A DNA stretch of 6,771 bases from assembly GCA_003218525.1 (NCBI GenBank), contig QHNU01000084.1:1-6771 (forward strand), in the 5' to 3' direction. Origin of the DNA: Verrucomicrobiota bacterium. GTDB lineage: Bacteria; Verrucomicrobiota; Verrucomicrobiia; Chthoniobacterales; UBA10450. This document shows, in pieces, positions 5,088 to 6,771 of the stretch (position 1 is its first letter; each line of letters starts with the position of its first letter). Below the pieces are notes generated by a model that worked only from the letters and a program-made list of their open reading frames with translations, made no database searches and was not told the origin of the DNA. A program made the position numbers and the translations under genes.

Positions 5088-5564
5088 ATGATTCGCTGCG
5101 GGATTGGATACGACACGCATCGGTTGATTGAAGGACGCAAGCTTATTCTCGGCGGCGTCGAAGTTCCGCATGATCGCGGACTCGACGGACATTCCGATGC
5201 GGACGTGCTTTCCCATGCTATCGCTGACGCCCTTCTCGGTTCGATTGGCCAAGGCGACATTGGCCATCATTTTCCGAATACAGATCCTTCCATTCAGGGC
5301 ATCAGCAGCTTGGAAATTCTCAAGCGCGTCCGCGTTATACTGGCAGAGAATAATGCGCGCATGGTCAATATTGACGCGACTTTGATCACGGAAGCACCAA
5401 AGATTCAGCCCTACATCATGGCGATGAGAAAAAAGATCGCCGGAGCGCTCGCCTGCGATCCTGTCAGCATTAACATTAAGGCGACGACCAACGAGGGCCT
5501 GGGCACGATCGGGCGCGGCGAAGGAATGGCGGCAATGGCCATCGCGCTGGCGGACGATCTCTAG
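5088..5564 (+). CDS. ispF: 2-C-methyl-D-erythritol 2,4-cyclodiphosphate synthase
   Basis: IspF cyclises CDP-methylerythritol 2-phosphate to MEcPP with release of CMP, the fifth step of the non-mevalonate isoprenoid pathway. The 158-aa product is full length. Metal ligands are Asp9 and His11 in GYDTH and His43 in DADVLSHAIADALLG, matching D8, H10 and H42 of E. coli. The GDIGHHFPNTDPS segment (56-68) contributes to the active site. The end carries the family signature KATTNEGLGTIGRGEG (131-146), with Thr133, Thr134 and Glu136 at the CMP/active site. It starts 4 nt after the IMPase-family stop without a visible Shine-Dalgarno, so it is probably co-transcribed and coupled. Neighbouring cysS is a known association (ispF near cysS in several phyla). 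Presence of ispF indicates the MEP route to IPP and DMAPP. Confidence 0.97.
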   Translation: MIRCGIGYDTHRLIEGRKLILGGVEVPHDRGLDGHSDADVLSHAIADALLGSIGQGDIGHHFPNTDPSIQGISSLEILKRVRVILAENNARMVNIDATLITEAPKIQPYIMAMRKKIAGALACDPVSINIKATTNEGLGTIGRGEGMAAMAIALADDL

Positions 5565-5665
5565 CTTCGAATGGCCTGTTTCTCTTTTGAATCGTCGGTG
5601 GCCGTTGCGCGCGGACAAGAACTGGCGCTTAACTAAATCGGCCCGCCATTTTTGGCCAGTCTCGT

Positions 5666-6771
5666 ATGCCGACACGATTGTTTGACACCTATACGCGGGA
5701 GGTGCGCGAATTCGTTCCGCTCAATCCGCCGAATGTTTCCATCTACACTTGCGGACCGACTGTTTACAGCCGGGCTCACATCGGCAACTTTCGCGCTTAC
5801 ATTTTCGAAGATTTGCTGCAGCGGCACCTGGGGTCGCGGGGCTATCGCGTCCACCGGGTGATGAATCTCACCGATGTCGACGACAAGACAATTCGCGGTG
5901 CGCGCGAAGCCAACATCTCACTTGAGGAATACACCAAGCCATTCAAAAAAGCCTTCTTTGAGGATCTCGACACCTTACGGCTCAAACGCGCCAACGAATT
6001 CCCGGCTGCGACTGAACCGCGCTATATCGCGCGCATGATCGAAATGATTCGACAATTGATGGGGCGCGACTTGGCCTATCAGGCCGAAGACAAGTCCGTC
6101 TATTTCCGCATTAACAAATTTCCGAATTACGGAAAGCTGGCGCACCTGAATCTGGACGAATTGCGACCGAGCGGCCGGGTCCGAGCGGACGAATACGATA
6201 AGGAAAATATTGGCGACTTCGCTCTCTGGAAGGCATGGGATGAAGCGGATGGGGATGTGGGCTGGGATTCGCGCTGGGGGCGTGGCCGTCCTGGCTGGCA
6301 CATCGAATGCAGCGCCATGGCGACGGCACTACTGGGCGACGAGATCGATATTCACTGCGGCGGAGTCGACAACATTTTTCCGCACCATGAAGCGGAAATT
6401 GCGCAGAGCGAAGGCTGCACCGGAAAAAAATTTGTGCGTTACTGGCTGCATTGTGCACATCTGCTGGTCGACAATCAGAAAATGTCAAAGTCGCTCGGTA
6501 ACTTCTACACGCTGCCGGACGTGATTGGCAAAGGGTACTCGGGTCGTGAATTGCGTTACGCATTGCTGCGCGTGCACTATCGCGTGCCGCTGAATTTCAC
6601 CTGGACCGGAATGGAAGAATCGCGTCAAGCCTTGGCTCGAATCGATGAGTGGCGACAACGTTTAGCTGAAGTGATCGGGTCGCAACGGCAATCCAACGAT
6701 ATCATTCAGCCGCGCGACGATTTTTCGCAGGCGTTGGATGATGACCTCAACATCTCGGCCGCACTCGGCTA
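5666..6771 (+). CDS. cysS: Cysteinyl-tRNA synthetase, 3' end cut by window edge
   Basis: CysRS is the class I synthetase that charges tRNA-Cys. The frame from ATG 5666 stays open to the last base (368 codons; typical full length about 460-490), so roughly the last quarter, the anticodon-binding end, is missing. Visible motifs are IYTCGPTVYSRAHIGN (26-41, with zinc-ligand Cys29 and the HIGN form of the HIGH motif), GWHIECSAMA (210-219, zinc Cys215), CGGVDNIFPHHEAEIAQSEG (231-250, zinc His240 and Glu244) and QKMSKSLGN (271-279, KMSKS loop). All four zinc ligands of the E. coli enzyme (C28, C209, H234, E238) have counterparts. The usual FPHHENE reads FPHHEAE, changing a non-ligand position. The 101-nt gap after ispF shows no convincing promoter, terminator or repeat, and no Shine-Dalgarno precedes the ATG. 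Transcription with ispF is likely. Confidence 0.96.
   Translation, partial: MPTRLFDTYTREVREFVPLNPPNVSIYTCGPTVYSRAHIGNFRAYIFEDLLQRHLGSRGYRVHRVMNLTDVDDKTIRGAREANISLEEYTKPFKKAFFEDLDTLRLKRANEFPAATEPRYIARMIEMIRQLMGRDLAYQAEDKSVYFRINKFPNYGKLAHLNLDELRPSGRVRADEYDKENIGDFALWKAWDEADGDVGWDSRWGRGRPGWHIECSAMATALLGDEIDIHCGGVDNIFPHHEAEIAQSEGCTGKKFVRYWLHCAHLLVDNQKMSKSLGNFYTLPDVIGKGYSGRELRYALLRVHYRVPLNFTWTGMEESRQALARIDEWRQRLAEVIGSQRQSNDIIQPRDDFSQALDDDLNISAALG

Noticed and set aside
5565..5665. ispF-cysS gap checked for tRNA, terminator and promoter
   Set aside because: No cloverleaf, no stem followed by T-tract and no paired -35/-10 that I could support.
5064..5675. 203-codon minus-strand ORF opposite ispF
   Set aside because: It is antisense to a full-length ispF with all catalytic residues, and its translation shows no known domain.

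Overview
The window is an ordinary-looking stretch of bacterial chromosome, moderately GC-rich and coding almost entirely on the + strand. It carries eight protein genes, seven of them recognisable housekeeping genes or family members, plus one tiny unrecognised gene. Gene content (YicC, GMK, a split CoaC/CoaB pair, an IMPase-family enzyme, IspF of the non-mevalonate isoprenoid pathway, CysRS) fits a free-living Gram-negative-type bacterium. The split coaC/coaB arrangement, the Lys/Ala-rich micro-gene and the style of the intergenic palindromic repeat remind me of soil Verrucomicrobiota (Chthoniobacter/Udaeobacter-like). That placement is inference and needs a homology search.

Layout. (1) Positions 1-2673: trpB (5' end outside the window), yicC and gmk form a tightly overlapping run: ATGA overlap between trpB and yicC, 8-nt overlap with a TTG start between yicC and gmk. 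(2) 2674-2816: a gap with an 84-bp palindromic repeat-like element where many bacteria carry rpoZ. (3) 2817-4030: coaC and coaB as two separate genes joined by a GTGA overlap. (4) 4031-4300: a small independent-looking unit. It has a TTGACA hexamer on the coaB stop, an inverted repeat, a strong Shine-Dalgarno, a 19-codon Lys/Ala-rich ORF, a perfect hairpin and a textbook Rho-independent terminator. (5) 4337-6771: an IMPase-family phosphatase, ispF 4 nt behind it, and cysS, which runs off the right edge.

Functionally the genes cover tryptophan synthesis, RNA turnover, GMP phosphorylation, two consecutive steps of coenzyme A synthesis (CoaB ligates cysteine to phosphopantothenate, CoaC decarboxylates the product), a step of isoprenoid precursor synthesis and tRNA-Cys charging. 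This is a co-transcribed core-metabolism cluster rather than one pathway. The part that is not routine is 4031-4275. It encodes a highly basic micro-peptide of unknown function and is the only gene here with a strong Shine-Dalgarno and its own terminator.
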